A stretch of DNA of 64,000 nt, from NCBI GenBank assembly GCA_020053305.1, contig JAGVNJ010000019.1:1-64000 (forward strand), in the 5' to 3' direction. The notes beneath the pieces are model-generated. The model did no database searches and was not told the DNA's origin. It worked only from the letters and a program-made list of their open reading frames with translations. The DNA comes from Candidatus Edwardsiibacteriota bacterium (lineage in GTDB: Bacteria; Edwardsbacteria; AC1; EtOH8). The position numbers and the translations under genes are program-made. This document shows positions 9,563 to 18,830 of the stretch, one piece after another (positions within the stretch are counted from its first letter, which is position 1; every line of letters begins with the position of its first letter).

Positions 9563-10801
9563 ATGAATATTTGGGAATCGGTCAGACTGGCCTTTGACGC
9601 CATCTGGGCCCACAAGCTCCGCTCGGGGCTGACCACCCTGGGGATATTGATCGGGGTACTGACGGTGATCGGGATGCTGGCTTTGATCGACGGGTTCAAC
9701 AAGATGATAGCCAAGCAGCTCTCATCCCTGGGCACCACCACCCTCTATGTTCAGAAACAGGGCCTGGTGATGAGCCATGACGACTGGCTGAATACCAGGG
9801 GCCGCAAGAACCTGACCATCGACGATGCCTACGCAGTGCGGGACAACTGCCCCTCGGTGCTGAGGGTGGCCCCGATGCTGGATATTATGTCCAACGTCAA
9901 ATATGGCAAGCAGGAGGTTCTGGGAACCGAGGTCAACGGCACCACCCCGGAATTCCAGTTCATCGCTGATTACGAGATCATCGACGGGCGGGCCATGTCC
10001 AATGTAGATATGACGCACAGCCGGCCGGTGGCCATGCTGGGTTTTACGGTGGCGGAGAAGCTGTTCGGTCAGCAGGACCCCCTGGGCAAGGAGATAATAA
10101 TCAGCGGCAACCGGTTCGAGGTGATAGCCCTGCTGGGCAAAAAGGGTTCGTTCCTGGGCAACGACCAGGATAACATGCTGATCATCCCCATCTCCACCTA
10201 CCAGAAGATGTTCTCCGGGCAGATCCGCAACCGGGGGCGGGGCGGTTCGGTGACCATTGCGGTTCAGCCGCTGGATGTGGCTCACATCGAGACCGCCAAG
10301 GACGAGGTCACCGAGCTGCTGCGCCGCCGCCGCAAGGTGCCGCCCTCCAAGCCGGACGATTTCGGCATTGTCACCGCCGACCAGATAATGGGCATCTTCA
10401 AGAAGATCACCGCCGGGGTGTTCGGCCTGATGATCGGCGTCACCCTGCTGTCCCTGCTGGTGGGCGGCATCGGCATCATGAACATCATGCTGGTGTCGGT
10501 CAACGAGCGGATCAAGGAGATCGGCATCCGCAAGGCCATCGGGGCCCGCAAGAAGGACATCATGCAGCAGTTCATCATCGAGGCAGTGACCCTGTCCTTA
10601 GTGGGCGGGGTCACCGGGATGATACTGGGATTCATCCTGGCCGGGCTGGTCTCGGTAGTCATCAAACTGCCGGCCTCGGTAAGCTGGTGGTCGGTGCTGC
10701 TGGGCTTCGGCTTCTCGGCGGCGGTGGGGATCTTCTTCGGGTGGTATCCCGCCCAGCGGGCCGCGGAGCTGGACCCGATAGAAGCCCTGAGATACGAGTA
10801 G
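9563..10801 (+). CDS. MacB/FtsX-like ABC transporter permease
   Basis: MacB-PCD and FtsX domains; VGGIGIMNIMLVSVNERIKEIGIRKAIGA. Confidence 0.93.
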   Translation: MNIWESVRLAFDAIWAHKLRSGLTTLGILIGVLTVIGMLALIDGFNKMIAKQLSSLGTTTLYVQKQGLVMSHDDWLNTRGRKNLTIDDAYAVRDNCPSVLRVAPMLDIMSNVKYGKQEVLGTEVNGTTPEFQFIADYEIIDGRAMSNVDMTHSRPVAMLGFTVAEKLFGQQDPLGKEIIISGNRFEVIALLGKKGSFLGNDQDNMLIIPISTYQKMFSGQIRNRGRGGSVTIAVQPLDVAHIETAKDEVTELLRRRRKVPPSKPDDFGIVTADQIMGIFKKITAGVFGLMIGVTLLSLLVGGIGIMNIMLVSVNERIKEIGIRKAIGARKKDIMQQFIIEAVTLSLVGGVTGMILGFILAGLVSVVIKLPASVSWWSVLLGFGFSAAVGIFFGWYPAQRAAELDPIEALRYE

Positions 10802-10864
10802 AATATTCAAATAAACACGGGATGCCGCTTTTCGGTATCCTGTGTTTTTTAACCGGAAAATATC

Positions 10865-12109
10865 ATGCACTATTGGGAATCAATAAAACTGGCCTTCGAG
10901 GCCATCAGATCACACAAGCTGCGCTCTGGCCTGACCACCTTGGGCATATTGATCGGGGTGTTGGCGGTGATCGTGATGATGTCCATGATCGATGGATTGA
11001 ACCGGATGGTCACCAAGCAACTGGATTCCATCGGCAGCACCACTCTTTACGTCCAGAAGAGCACCTGGGGACCTCAGGATGAGGCCGAAAGACTGAAGGT
11101 CATGAGGCGAAAAAACCTGACCCTGGCCGACGCCTACGCCATCCGCGACAATTGCCCCTCGGTGCGCCGGGTGTCCCCCAATCTGCATATGATGACCACC
11201 GTAAAGTACCGCGGGCAGGAGGCCCGGGGCATTCACGTCAACGGCACCACGCCCGACGACCAGTATATCGGCGATTACGAGATAGACCTGGGCCGTCCCA
11301 TGAGTTATTTTGATGTGGACCACAAGCGCCAGGTATGCCTGATCGGCCCCACCATAGCCGAGAAACTGGCCCTGGGGCAGGATCCCATAGGCCGGAAGAT
11401 CATCATCGAGGGCAAGAGGTTCGAGGTGATCGCCCTGCTGAAAAAACAGGGCGTATTTTTGGGCAACGACAAGGACAGCTACGTGGTGATTCCCATCACC
11501 GCCTACATGAAATGCATCTCCGGCGAGATCCGGGAACACGGCGGATTCGGCACCTCGGTTCAGGTGGTGGTCCAGCCGATAGATATCAAGCATGTCGCAA
11601 CGGCCCGGGATGAGATCACCGAGCTGCTGCGCCGTCGCCGCAGGGTGCCGCCATCCAAGCCGGACGATTTCGGGATAAACTCCGCCGACCAGCTGATGGC
11701 GGTATACCGAAGCATCACCGCCGGCATCTTCGGACTGATGATAGGAGTGACCTTTCTTTCGTTGTTGGTGGGCGGCATCGGCATCATGAACATCATGATG
11801 GTCTCGGTGTCAGAGCGCACCCGGGAGATAGGGGTCCGCAAGGCCATCGGCGCCCGCAAAAGCGATATAATGCGTCAGTTCCTGGTGGAGGCGGTGGCCC
11901 TGTCCTCGGTGGGCGGGGTATGTGGGATGATCCTGGGCTTCATTCTGGCGGCCTTGGTGTCGCTGGCCATCAAGCTTCCAGCAACCGTGACCTGGTGGTC
12001 GGTGCTGCTGGGGTTCGGCTTTTCCGCCGCGGTGGGTATCTTCTTCGGCTGGTATCCGGCCCAGCGGGCCGCGGAACTGGACCCGATAGAAGCCCTGCGA
12101 TACGAGTGA
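10865..12109 (+). CDS. MacB/FtsX-like ABC transporter permease, tandem paralog
   Basis: Collinear with 9563-10801; nearly identical C-terminus. Confidence 0.93.
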   Translation: MHYWESIKLAFEAIRSHKLRSGLTTLGILIGVLAVIVMMSMIDGLNRMVTKQLDSIGSTTLYVQKSTWGPQDEAERLKVMRRKNLTLADAYAIRDNCPSVRRVSPNLHMMTTVKYRGQEARGIHVNGTTPDDQYIGDYEIDLGRPMSYFDVDHKRQVCLIGPTIAEKLALGQDPIGRKIIIEGKRFEVIALLKKQGVFLGNDKDSYVVIPITAYMKCISGEIREHGGFGTSVQVVVQPIDIKHVATARDEITELLRRRRRVPPSKPDDFGINSADQLMAVYRSITAGIFGLMIGVTFLSLLVGGIGIMNIMMVSVSERTREIGVRKAIGARKSDIMRQFLVEAVALSSVGGVCGMILGFILAALVSLAIKLPATVTWWSVLLGFGFSAAVGIFFGWYPAQRAAELDPIEALRYE

Positions 12110-12249
12110 GACCATATTAATAACCCAGGCCTTAAGGCCTGAATTGTTAAATGCATCAAGCGGCATATATATCTACCGGCTTGAGTCTGGAGAATATAAG
12201 GCAACCAATATGATAGCAGTAATCAAATAAATCAAGATTTTCTCTATAA

Positions 12250-12276
12250 GGGGCGGCAATTTTGCCGCCCCTTTTT
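12250..12276 (+). terminator. rho-independent terminator of the efflux operon
   Basis: GGGGCGGCA-ATTT-TGCCGCCCC followed by TTTTT. Confidence 0.88.
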
Positions 12277-12316
12277 CTATTGGGCAGGAAGACGAAAATT
12301 TTCCGGCATTTTTTTA

Positions 12317-12343
12317 TTGACTTATGACAAAAAAAGTTATAAA
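12317..12343 (+). promoter_or_regulatory. possible promoter of the chemosensory cluster (TTGACT-N15-TATAAA)
   Basis: Near-consensus hexamers upstream of cheW; 15-bp spacing is suboptimal. Confidence 0.35.
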
Positions 12344-12380
12344 CTGTTAAGCATTATGTATTTAATAGGATAACCGTACC

Positions 12381-12827
12381 ATGACGGAAAAAATTGCATC
12401 CCGGGAAATCGTAATATTCAACCTGGGTAAAGAAAAGTTTGCACTTTTCACCGATCAGGTGAAAAGCATCGAGGAAATGCAGGATATTATCCCGGTGCCC
12501 ATGGCTCCGGGTTATCTCGCCGGGCTTATCAATCTGAGGGGCGAGATAGCCACCGTGATCGATCTGCGGAGAAGACTGCATCTGGAAAACAGCCAGATCG
12601 GCCCCGATGTGGTCATAATTATCGTGGATTATAATCAGGAGACAGCCGGGTTGATCGTGGACCGGGTGGACAGCGTGGAGACCCTTAAGTCCGAGCCCAA
12701 GGATGTTCCCGGCAACATCCGGAAAGTCGCCAACGGGCGGTTCTACGACAAGGTGATAGATATCAACCGTGAAAAAATAATAATACTAAACTTGGATAAA
12801 ATATTATCTTTGGAGGAGGGTAAATGA
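12381..12827 (+). CDS. cheW: chemotaxis coupling protein CheW
   Basis: EIVIFNLGKEKFALFTDQVKSIEEMQDIIPVPMAPGYLAGLINLRGEIATVIDLRRRL. Confidence 0.93.
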   Translation: MTEKIASREIVIFNLGKEKFALFTDQVKSIEEMQDIIPVPMAPGYLAGLINLRGEIATVIDLRRRLHLENSQIGPDVVIIIVDYNQETAGLIVDRVDSVETLKSEPKDVPGNIRKVANGRFYDKVIDINREKIIILNLDKILSLEEGK

Positions 12828-13186
12828 GTCGCAGGGTATTAGTGGTGGACGATGCCATCTTCATGAGAACCATGATCTCGGACATCCTGAAAAAGGGAGA
12901 GTTCGAGGTCTGCGGCGAGGGCGCCACCGGCGCCGAGGCGGTGGACCAGTACCAGAAGCTGAAGCCGGACCTGGTGATCATGGACATCATCATGCCCGAT
13001 ATGGGCGGCATCGAGGCGGTCAAGGCCATCATGCAGTTAGATCCCAACGCCCGGATCCTGATGTGCAGCGCCATGGGCCAGCAGGCTTTGGTGGTGGAAG
13101 CCATCCAGGCCGGGGCCAGGGATTTCGTGGTCAAACCCTTCCAGCCCTCGCGGGTTCTGGAAGCGGCCCAGCGGGCGCTGAAATAG
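12824..13186 (+). CDS. cheY: CheY-type response regulator
   Basis: Stand-alone receiver: VVDDAIFMR, DLVIMDIIMPDMGG, MCSAMG, VVKPF. Confidence 0.93.
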   Translation: MSRRVLVVDDAIFMRTMISDILKKGEFEVCGEGATGAEAVDQYQKLKPDLVIMDIIMPDMGGIEAVKAIMQLDPNARILMCSAMGQQALVVEAIQAGARDFVVKPFQPSRVLEAAQRALK

Positions 13187-13262
13187 CCGCACCGAGCATC
13201 AGGATAACCTGATATCCCGGAACTTCAGCCGCCGGCGAAGGGCCGGAGGATAGGGATATTTC

Positions 13263-15194
13263 ATGGATACCGCAAAATACATAAACCTCTTCGTGTCGGA
13301 GACCAGGGAGCACCTGGTCAGCCTGAACCAGGCGCTATTGGCCCTGGAGAAGAAGCCCGACGAGAGCTCCCGGCTGGATGAGATATTCCGGTCCATGCAC
13401 ACCATCAAGGGCATGGCGGCCTCCATCGGCCTGGATTTCATCGCCGACCTTACCCACAAGGGCGAGGACCTGCTGGACAAGATGCGCCGCCGCCAGACGG
13501 CGGCCGCCTCCGAAGAGATAGACCTGATCTTTTTGGTATTGGATTTTCTGGAGGAGGCGGTGGGATTGGTGGCGGCCGGGAAGCAGCCCGACCAGGGCCT
13601 CGCCCAGCGCTGCCGGGAACTGGTGGGCCAGATTGAGGGATTGACCGCCGTGGCCCAGGAGACGGCCAAGGTGTCCTCCAACGGGGGCAGCGATTTCAAA
13701 AGGATCAACCCGCTTAAGACCGACAATTCCCACGTCTTCAAGATTCGGATATTGCTGGAGCAGGATGTATCCCTTAAATCGGCCCGGGCCTTTTTGATCC
13801 TGCATACCCTGGAGAGGATCGGCCGGGTGGCCTATACCGTGCCGGAGAGGCATGACCTGGAATCGGAAAAATTCGACCGCGGCTTCACCATCTTCCTGGT
13901 CACCGACCAGGAGGACCAGGAGGAGTTGAAGAACGATATCTCCTGCGCCGATGTCGAGGATATCCAGATCGAGGAGGTGCGCGAGGAGAGCGCCGAGGAA
14001 GCCTTGGAGAGAAAGACCATCGGGGCCTTCGTCCAACTGGCCCAGGAGAAGGCCAAGGACGTCAAGGTCAGCGTGACCCGGCTGGACAGCCTGATGAACC
14101 TGGTGGGCGAACTGGTGGTGTGGCGCGAGAGACTGAAACAGCTGGCCGTCCAGAATGGGGACCCGGCCATCCAGGACGGGGTGGACAAGATCGCCCAGAT
14201 AGCCTCCGACCTCCAGCAGGAGGTGTTGGCCGCCCGGCTGGTGCCCATGTCCGACGTACTGGATCGTTTCCCCCGGGTGGTGCGGGACGCCGCCAAGGGG
14301 CTGGGCAAGGAGATCGATTTCACTTTACAGGGCCGGGAGCTGGAGATGGACCGCGCCATCCTGCAGATGCTTTCCGAGCCGGTGATTCACCTGCTGAGGA
14401 ACGCGGTTGACCACGGCATCGAGCTGCCGCACCAGCGCAAGCAGGCCGGAAAGTCCCAGGTGGGCTCGATAACCCTGACCGCCCAGAAACAGAAGGACCA
14501 GGTCCTGATCAAGGTGGCCGACGACGGAAAAGGCTTCGACCTGGAACGGATCCGACGCAAGGTGATAGACAACGGACATCTGACGGCCGGCCAGGCCGCG
14601 GAATTGACCGACCATCAGCTGCACGAATATCTGCTGCTGCCGGGCTTCTCCACCGCCGATAAGATCAGCGAGCTGTCGGGGCGCGGGGTGGGACTGGATG
14701 TGGTCAAGCGCCGGATAGAGGAGATGGGCGGCAGCTTCTCCACGGAGAGCCGGCCCGGCAAAGGGTCGGTATTCAGCATCACCGTCCCTTTAAGCCTGGC
14801 CATCATCCGGACCCTGCTGATCTCGGCCGGTGCCCAGACCTACGCGGTCCCCATCACCCAGGTCAAGGAGATCACCAATATCAAACAGAAATCTCTGAAA
14901 ACACTACATGGCAAGAGGCTGCTGCAGTTCCGGAACCGGGTGATCCCGGTGGTGCGGCTGGCCAGCGTCATCGGGCTTTTCCCGGAGGCCGACATCGGCG
15001 AAGGGCCGGCCCTGATAGTGGAGCGCCAGGGGTCGGAGCTGGCCCTGCTGTTTGATGTTATGATCGGCCAGCAGGAGATCGTGGTAAAGCCGCTGTCCCG
15101 TTTCGTCAAGGGCATCAAAACCTTTAGCGGGGCCACCATCGGCCGGGAGGGACGCCCCATGCTGATCCTGGATCTCAACAATATCGCGGTTTGA
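13263..15194 (+). CDS. cheA: chemotaxis histidine kinase CheA
   Basis: HPt MHTIKGMAASIG, P2-like region, P3, HATPase (HLLRNAVDHGIE), CheW-like P5. Confidence 0.95.
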   Translation: MDTAKYINLFVSETREHLVSLNQALLALEKKPDESSRLDEIFRSMHTIKGMAASIGLDFIADLTHKGEDLLDKMRRRQTAAASEEIDLIFLVLDFLEEAVGLVAAGKQPDQGLAQRCRELVGQIEGLTAVAQETAKVSSNGGSDFKRINPLKTDNSHVFKIRILLEQDVSLKSARAFLILHTLERIGRVAYTVPERHDLESEKFDRGFTIFLVTDQEDQEELKNDISCADVEDIQIEEVREESAEEALERKTIGAFVQLAQEKAKDVKVSVTRLDSLMNLVGELVVWRERLKQLAVQNGDPAIQDGVDKIAQIASDLQQEVLAARLVPMSDVLDRFPRVVRDAAKGLGKEIDFTLQGRELEMDRAILQMLSEPVIHLLRNAVDHGIELPHQRKQAGKSQVGSITLTAQKQKDQVLIKVADDGKGFDLERIRRKVIDNGHLTAGQAAELTDHQLHEYLLLPGFSTADKISELSGRGVGLDVVKRRIEEMGGSFSTESRPGKGSVFSITVPLSLAIIRTLLISAGAQTYAVPITQVKEITNIKQKSLKTLHGKRLLQFRNRVIPVVRLASVIGLFPEADIGEGPALIVERQGSELALLFDVMIGQQEIVVKPLSRFVKGIKTFSGATIGREGRPMLILDLNNIAV

Positions 15195-15381
15195 TAAAAG
15201 GGTCCAATGTTTTTTGACAGGATTTACAGGATGATCAAAATTTGGCGTAACCGGCAAATATTAAAGCAAAACAGGTATATAGCTTTAAATCTGTCCGGTT
15301 TGATTCCGGCCCGAATGCCCCGCAAGGCGGTGGCAGGGAGAACTAAATTAATACATCAGGCGATATAGAGAGGGTTGAAAG

Positions 15382-15999
15382 ATGGAACTTAACGAACTAG
15401 GAGCGATACAGTTGGATGCCCTGAAGGAGGTGGCCAATATCGGGGCCTGCCATGCGGCCACCGCCCTGTCGGAGTTGACCAACGAAAAGGTGCTGGTCAA
15501 CGTGCCGGTGATCAGGATTAATCCCATCGAGGAGATATTCAACCTGGCCGCCAAGCCCAACGAGGTGGTGGCCGGGGTGCTGATCTATTTCCTGGGCGAC
15601 ATGACCGGACGGACCCTGCTGATGTTTCCCCAGGAGGCGGCCTGGCACCTGACCGACTGCCTGCTGAGAAAGCCGGTGGGCAGCACCACCGGCATCGGGG
15701 AGCTGGAGGAATCGGCCCTCAAGGAGGTGTCCAACGTCCTGACCTGCGCCTACATGAACGCCCTGGGCGACCTGCTGGGCCTGGTGATGGTCCCCTCGGT
15801 GCCCAGCATGACGGTGGACATGGCCTCGGCGGTGCTGGACGCGGTGTCGCTGGATTTCGGCAACGACAAGGACCTGGTGGTGTGCATCGAGACCGAATTC
15901 CGCTTTGTGGAGAAGAACGCCGTGCTGCACGGATATTTTCTGCTGCTGCCGGATCCCGACTCGCTGGGGGTGATACTGAAAGCCATCCACCTGGGGTAA
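15382..15999 (+). CDS. cheC: CheC-type CheY-P phosphatase
   Basis: Two helices: ALKEVANIGACHAATALSEL and ALKEVSNVLTCAYMNALGDL. Confidence 0.88.
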   Translation: MELNELGAIQLDALKEVANIGACHAATALSELTNEKVLVNVPVIRINPIEEIFNLAAKPNEVVAGVLIYFLGDMTGRTLLMFPQEAAWHLTDCLLRKPVGSTTGIGELEESALKEVSNVLTCAYMNALGDLLGLVMVPSVPSMTVDMASAVLDAVSLDFGNDKDLVVCIETEFRFVEKNAVLHGYFLLLPDPDSLGVILKAIHLG

Positions 16000-16033
16000 A
16001 CAGAAATATTCATGAGGATCCGGATTTTATAGA

Positions 16034-18721
16034 ATGGAACACGCTGAAGATAAAAACATCTCCCCGGTCAGCCCCGAGGAGCAAAAGATACTGCGGGGCT
16101 TCCGCAGCCGGATAGACGCCGCTGACGCCTCGGCCCACAACAACCTGGGGGTGGTCTATTTCAACAAGGGCATGTATGCCGAGGCGGTGGAGGTGCTGCA
16201 GATGGCCCTGGAGATCGATCCCCAGAACGTGCTGGCCAGAAGCAACCTGGAGGTGGTCTACCGCAAGAGCGGCTATTACGGGGACGAGATCCAGCAGGCC
16301 GAGGAGGCTTTGAAGAAAAGTCCCGACGCCAACGCCTACTTCCGGCTGGCCGAAGCCCTGCGCAATACCGGGCAGTACAAGTCGGCCATCGCCAACTATC
16401 AGAAGGCGGTGGAGCTTAAGCCCGGCGACATGCTGGCCCATCTCTACCTGGGGCTGACCCTGAAACAGCAGGGGCAGTTCAACGAGGCGGTGGATATCTA
16501 CCAGCAGGCCCTGAAGCTGGATCCCGATTCATACGTCATCCGCACCGCGCTGGGAGAGATCTATTACAACCTGGGCCTGCTGGACCAGTCCATCAACCAG
16601 CTGGAGTCCGCCATCAAGATCAACCCCGGCGGCTCGGAGGCCCACTTCCTGCTGGGCTTCACCTACGGCGAGAAGGGACTGCTGGAAAAGGCCATCGATG
16701 AATCCCGCCAGGCCATCGCCCTCAATCCCAATTATTCCAAGGCCCAGGTCAACCTGGGCATCGATTATTACAGCCAGGACCTGCTGACCGAGATCAAGCG
16801 CCATTCCGAGAATCAGGTGCAGGTGGCCCCGGACGGATTCATGACCCATTATAATCTGGGGGTGGGCTTCCGGCGCAAGGGGCTCTTCAAGCAGGCCCTC
16901 AAGGAGTTCGAGCTGGCCCTCTCCTTAGAGGGCGAGAACCGGATCGTCCACAAGGAGGTGGGAGAGATCTACCTGTTCATGGGCCAGAACCAGAAGGCCA
17001 TCGAGTCCTACAAAAAGGCCCTGGAGTTCGACCCCGACAACGCTAAGCTGTACAACGACACCGGCCTGGCCTATCACCGCAAGGGGGCCTCGGCCGAAGC
17101 GGTCAAGTGGTATCAGCGGGCCCTGGATTCCGATCCCGGCTACGTGGTCAGCCTGAACAACCTGGGGATCGCCTATGTCTACCAGGAGCAGCAGCAGCTG
17201 GCGGAGGAGACCTTCCAGAAGGCGGTGGACAGGATGCCGCAGTACGGCGACGCCCATTTCAACCTGGGGCTGTTGTATTCCAAGCAGGGGAAGGACGAAT
17301 TGGCCATGTCCGAATACCAGGAGGTGCTGAAGCTGAATCAGGATTCGGCCCTGGCCCACAACAACATCGGCCTGCTGTACCTCAAGCAGAAATCGTACAC
17401 CGAGGCCCTGGCCCAGTTCGAGCATTGCATCAAGCTGGATTCTGATTTTGCCGAGGCCTATTACAACATGGGATTCGCCCTGGCGGCCCAGGAGAAATAT
17501 CAGGAATCGCTGGCCGCCACCAAGCGGGCCCTGGATCTCAACTCATACTACACCGGCGGCTCCTTCAAGCTGGGCATCGACTTCTATGTGGACGATCCGG
17601 AACTGCTGATCCTGGACGGCTGGCAGGGATCCGGACAGGAGCAGGGCACCACCGTGGCCCAGGACATCTTCGGCGGGGTGCTGGAGGAGGCCTCCATCCG
17701 GGCCAAGGGGGGCAAATGGGACGAGGCGGTCCTGGAGTCGGACATCGAAAGCCTGAAAAAACTCCGGGCCGAGGGCAAGAGCGGCGAGCTGAAGAAGAAG
17801 GCCAAGGCCATCCTGGAACAGCAGCCCCAGAACCTGCTGGCCCTGGAGAGCCTGGCCCGGCTGGCGATGGACGAGAAGCAGGGGGCCGAGGCCATCGTCC
17901 GATACGGAGTGCTGGCCAAGCTGAGCCCGGAGCAGAAGGATTTCAAGATCGGGCTGGCCCGGGCCCATCTGATGCAGGGCGACAGCGACCAGGCCATCGC
18001 CATCCTGCGCGAGGAGATCGCCGCCCGGCCGGAGGATGTGGAGCTGATGTCCCAGCTGGGCCGGATATATCTGGAACGCTGTGACTACCAGGATGCCAGG
18101 ATCTGCTACGAAAATGCTCTGAAGATCAACCCTTCCGATATCTCTCTTTTCCTGGGGCTGGGTGAGATCTTCGCGGTGCAGAACGAGCCGGAGGAGGCCA
18201 TCATGGCTTACCGCCAGGTGATAAAGCTGAATCCCAAACTGCCCCAAGGATACTTTAAACTGGCCCAGCTGTACCTCTCGCAGGACAAGCTGGAGCAGGC
18301 GGTGGAGGAATTCAAAAAAGCGGTGATCAACAGCCCGGCCCATCTGGAATCGCACCTGGCGCTGGGCGAAACCTACGTCAAGCTGGGCCAACTGGACAAG
18401 GCCGCAGTGGAATACGCCCTGTCGGCCAAGATCGCTCCCGATTCGTTCGCCGCCAAACTGGGGCTGGCCCAGTTGGCGGTCAAGGCCGGCAACTCCGACA
18501 AGGCCTACGATCTCTGCCGGGAGCTGATGCAGAGCCACGGCGATCAGCCCGAACTGTACATGCTGTGGGGGAGGCTGCTGGCACAGCGGGGCAAGACCCG
18601 GGATGCGGTGGAGGCCTGGCAGAAGGCCATCTCCTTCACCAGCGACGATGATTTGAAAACCCTGGCCGGGAAGGCCATCGAAGCCGCCATGCAATGGGAG
18701 CAGGTGGCCGGGGGAAGATGA
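16034..18721 (+). CDS. large tetratricopeptide repeat protein (895 aa)
   Basis: Many TPR units (e.g. AHNNLGVVYFNKGMYAEAVEVLQMALEIDPQN). Confidence 0.92.
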   Translation: MEHAEDKNISPVSPEEQKILRGFRSRIDAADASAHNNLGVVYFNKGMYAEAVEVLQMALEIDPQNVLARSNLEVVYRKSGYYGDEIQQAEEALKKSPDANAYFRLAEALRNTGQYKSAIANYQKAVELKPGDMLAHLYLGLTLKQQGQFNEAVDIYQQALKLDPDSYVIRTALGEIYYNLGLLDQSINQLESAIKINPGGSEAHFLLGFTYGEKGLLEKAIDESRQAIALNPNYSKAQVNLGIDYYSQDLLTEIKRHSENQVQVAPDGFMTHYNLGVGFRRKGLFKQALKEFELALSLEGENRIVHKEVGEIYLFMGQNQKAIESYKKALEFDPDNAKLYNDTGLAYHRKGASAEAVKWYQRALDSDPGYVVSLNNLGIAYVYQEQQQLAEETFQKAVDRMPQYGDAHFNLGLLYSKQGKDELAMSEYQEVLKLNQDSALAHNNIGLLYLKQKSYTEALAQFEHCIKLDSDFAEAYYNMGFALAAQEKYQESLAATKRALDLNSYYTGGSFKLGIDFYVDDPELLILDGWQGSGQEQGTTVAQDIFGGVLEEASIRAKGGKWDEAVLESDIESLKKLRAEGKSGELKKKAKAILEQQPQNLLALESLARLAMDEKQGAEAIVRYGVLAKLSPEQKDFKIGLARAHLMQGDSDQAIAILREEIAARPEDVELMSQLGRIYLERCDYQDARICYENALKINPSDISLFLGLGEIFAVQNEPEEAIMAYRQVIKLNPKLPQGYFKLAQLYLSQDKLEQAVEEFKKAVINSPAHLESHLALGETYVKLGQLDKAAVEYALSAKIAPDSFAAKLGLAQLAVKAGNSDKAYDLCRELMQSHGDQPELYMLWGRLLAQRGKTRDAVEAWQKAISFTSDDDLKTLAGKAIEAAMQWEQVAGGR

Positions 18722-18724
18722 AAA

Positions 18725-18759
18725 ATATCTCAAAAATAAAATATCAAAAACCAAAAATA
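18725..18759. repeat. degenerate A-rich heptanucleotide array
   Basis: AAAAATA AAATATC AAAAACC AAAAATA in period-7 register between TPR and DUF4388 genes. Confidence 0.4.
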
Positions 18760-18830
18760 TAACCCAGAAGTGCAAGGCTCTTCCCGGAAATACCTCTACC
18801 TATAATTGAATAAATATTTTATTTTAAAAG

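Noticed and set aside
15240-15381. Cobalamin or c-di-GMP riboswitch upstream of cheC
   Set aside because: Could not match the conserved cores; only generic hairpins are supported.
17543-18775. 410-aa minus-strand ORF opposite the large TPR gene
   Set aside because: Antisense reading of repetitive TPR codons (Leu/Gln/Gly/His-rich).
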